Source: Spinacia oleracea
Lineage: Eukaryota; Streptophyta; Magnoliopsida; Caryophyllales; Amaranthaceae
Assembly: GCF_020520425.1 (NCBI RefSeq)
Contig: NC_079487.1
Location: forward strand, 79,923,141-79,987,140
Direction: 5' to 3'
DNA: 64,000 nt
The notes beneath the pieces are model-generated. The model made no database searches, was not told the origin of the DNA, and saw only the letters and a list, made by a program, of their open reading frames with translations. The position numbers and the translations under genes are program-made. The stretch's first letter is position 1. The number at the start of each line of letters is the position of its first letter. Positions 61,694-64,000 of this stretch are shown here, piece by piece.

Positions 61694-63788
61694 GAGCGAT
61701 TTTCGTAGATATTGCTTAAAAATAACAAAATTCCCAAAATACACCAATTTTTAAAGTGTTTTAGTAATTTCCACCATACCATCCACGTCATCAAGTGTTT
61801 TATAATTTTAAATTTTTTTCTGGTTTCACTTATTATGAAACCGTCGATTGAATCGGTTTCATTACACCACTAAAAAAAGCAAGATCCGAACAGATGAAGC
61901 AAAGAAAGAGAGTCAGAGAAAAAAAGAATAAAAAAAAAAAAAGTTGTCTTCCCTGCAACATCACCAATTCACCATTCCATTTTACCATTACCAACAACAA
62001 AAATGGCAGAGGAATTAAACAACAAGAAGAATAATTCATACTTTTAGTAATCTGGATTTATACAACCATCAAACAAACTTAAATTAGTATGAATTTTTAT
62101 TTAGTTAACAATTTCACACGACAATTATACGATAATTTTAAGCAAATTAATTACTTCGTTGGGTTGTTGAAGCCACCGAAATTGTTGGTAGTGGTTTTGT
62201 GGCAACACCAGAGTAAGAGACGAAGATGGCGGACTTTGGTGGTTGTTTGCAGCTACGACGAGAGGAGATCGGGAGATTTTGTTTATTTTTTCAAAAAAAA
62301 AATCGGATTTTTCATGAAATGCCCCTGAGGTTTATCTTAATGCACCAAATACCCCTAAATTTCCAGAATGCACCAAATGCCCCTGAGGTTTAAAACAATA
62401 ACACAAAATACGCTTAATGAGCATTTTCCGTCCATTCTGTTAAGTCTCCGTTAACTTTTTTTTTTTTTTTTTAAATACTCTTTTTTTGTCCTTTATCTTT
62501 CTCTATCTCTTTCTCTTTCCTTCTTCAATCTTCATGAACTTCACTCACAGCCACCACCAAGCCACCACCAAACCCCATTATTACGTGAACTCAAGGAGAA
62601 GCTTTCTACTACCTCCCTTTTCAAAGATTCAACTCAAACTCAAACAAACACATTCGATTTTCCTCTCTCCTCAAAATTAAGATCTAAAACACAAACCCTA
62701 ACAAAAAAATTGATCCCCAAATCAGCAATGGGGGATTTCAATCTAGCATTGATGCTTGTCGCAATAATCGTAACGGTGGGGGAAGTGCGGGGGAGGGAAA
62801 CAACGCTGATGAGGAAGGGGGAGTGGGGTTTGGTGGCGGCGGCAGTGGGGAGGGGGAGTGGGGTTTGGTGGTGGCGGCATTGAAGTTCAGTGCGGGGGAG
62901 GGAAACACCAGGGGGTGGGTTTTGGTGGTACCTGCATTGAAGTTCGTCGCCTGGGCTGCTTTGGTCAATTTGTTTTTGGCGATGGTGGCGATGAAGAAGC
63001 AAGCAAAGCAGCTTCTTAGGAGCTTAATTTGTTGGGTGACAACGATAAAGAAACAAGCAAGCAAGCAATTTTTGGTCAATTTGTATTTTTAATAGTTAAT
63101 TAGATTTTTAGGGGCTTAATTTTTTTTAAGATAATAGTTAATTAATTGTTTAGGGGTTTAATTAATTTAATTAAGTGTTAATATTAGAATTAGTAGAGAA
63201 AATAGTTGAGTAAGGGCAAAAAAGTAAATTCACGCTAACGGAGACTTAACGGAATGGACGGAAAATGCTCATTAGGGACATTTTGTGTTATTGTTTTAAA
63301 CCTCGGGGGTATTTGGTGCATTCTGGAAAGTTTAGGGGTAATTGGTGCATTAAGACAAACCTCAAGGGCATTTCATGAAAAATCCGAAAAAAAATTGGAT
63401 TTTTGGCTTACTGGTATTTGTTGTTGTTGTTGATTAGATGATGATGATGATGTGAGGAAGATGATACGAGGAAGATGAGGATGAGGAAACAACCTCTTCT
63501 CTGATAATCTTTCGTTTTGATTTTTGGGTTACTGATTTGTGGCGAATTGTATAATTTACACCATAAAAGTAAGTTGGCGGTTCTTTTATAAGACCGCTAA
63601 CTCAATTAGCGGTTTACCAGCAGTTTACCTATTAAATCGCTAATTGAGTTGGCGGTTTTGTGTTGGCTCGTTAAAAAAAACTAGACCAAATTATTTTGCT
63701 GACGTGGACGGTATGATGGGAATTACTTTAAAAATTGGTGTATATTGGGAATTTCGTTATCTTTAAGCAATATCTACGGAAATCGCTC
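61694..63788. mobile_element. Mutator-type foldback element (outer), containing a second one
   Basis: Inverted ends of about 105 bp start GAGCGATTT(T/C)CGTAGATATT and are flanked by a perfect 9-bp duplication, TGTTCACAT (61685-61693 and 63789-63797). Without the inner element it is about 1.0 kb. The inside has no transposase. It contains a short palindrome-rich stretch (63570-63660) with several copies of GCGGTTT or its complement. Confidence 0.9.
62304..63386. mobile_element. Mutator-type foldback element (inner)
   Basis: 1083 bp with inverted ends of about 160 bp starting CGGATTTTTCATGAAATGCC. AAAAAAAAT flanks both sides (62295-62303 and 63387-63395); this is 9 bp but low-complexity. The interior has a G-rich segment (62760-62990) with small open frames that match nothing I know. 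Confidence 0.88.
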
Positions 63789-63797
63789 TGTTCACAT

Positions 63798-64000
63798 CTA
63801 CTATTATAAATATTAAACTTATGATGGTTAACTTGATTAAGTTGTTTACTTAAAAATGTTCATTTTATGAAAATGAAATGTTCATTTTTATAAAGTTTTA
63901 TGTTCAAATTATGGAAAAGTAAGAGGTATGATGTTCATAATGTAAGTGTTTAGTATGTATAACTATTTAAGTTCATTTTTTTTATAAGTTCTCTCTTCAT
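63798..64000. other. AT-rich flank, nothing recognised
   Basis: Short sequence with repeated GTTCATTTT-like words; no coding frame or structured element seen. Confidence 0.5.

Noticed and set aside
62640-63092. Overlapping frames on both strands inside the inner foldback element
   Set aside because: G-rich low-complexity sequence, no domain. A captured gene fragment is possible but I cannot support it.

Overview
This is a stretch of plant nuclear DNA, almost certainly from a dicot. It carries GT-AG introns, TATA promoters, a chloroplast-targeted cpSRP43 gene, a Ran GTPase gene and an Agenet/ENT gene. About 52 of 64 kb is one multi-layered nest of transposable elements. The species cannot be named from the sequence alone.

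Layer 1 (1-52710, minus): a Ty3/gypsy retrotransposon that looks Tat-like. Its 5' LTR is at 52200-52710, gag-protease at 49868-52168, and RT/RNase H/integrase at 5067-8279. An extra spliced ORF runs antisense to pol at 3-3555. Its 3' LTR lies beyond the left edge. Layer 2 (8280-49867, minus): two Ty1/copia (Sirevirus-like) copies, A and B, share the middle LTR at 17287-18583. Copy A is LTR-complete. Copy B has lost its 5' end. Both carry an extra sense ORF between pol and the 3' LTR. Layer 3 (24814-49449, plus): a 24.6-kb CACTA (En/Spm) DNA transposon sits in gag of copy B, with a 3-bp target duplication (ACA) and matching terminal repeats. It holds a broken TNP2-type transposase (37606-41016) and a multi-exon Transposase_24/Ulp1-protease gene (42494-48905) whose catalytic Cys codon reads Ser. 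Layer 4: inside the CACTA are a rearranged, decayed copia element (25769-36014) and a small inverted-repeat element (36063-36736).

The genic part (52716-61100) holds three genes. cpSRP43 (plus, intronless) starts 268 bp from the gypsy LTR. A gene for a two-Agenet plus ENT domain protein is on minus. Ran is on minus with eight exons. Downstream, 61694-63788 is a Mutator-type foldback element containing a second one; each has its own 9-bp target duplication.

The nest gives a relative clock. The gypsy is oldest, then the copia pair (LTRs roughly 2% different by eye), then the CACTA, then the inner copia (LTRs well under 1% different apart from one 33-bp indel). Many reading-frame breaks are CAR-to-TAR or TGG-to-TAG changes, as expected from decay of methylated, silenced DNA. 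All domain and family names come from reading the sequence; no database search was run.
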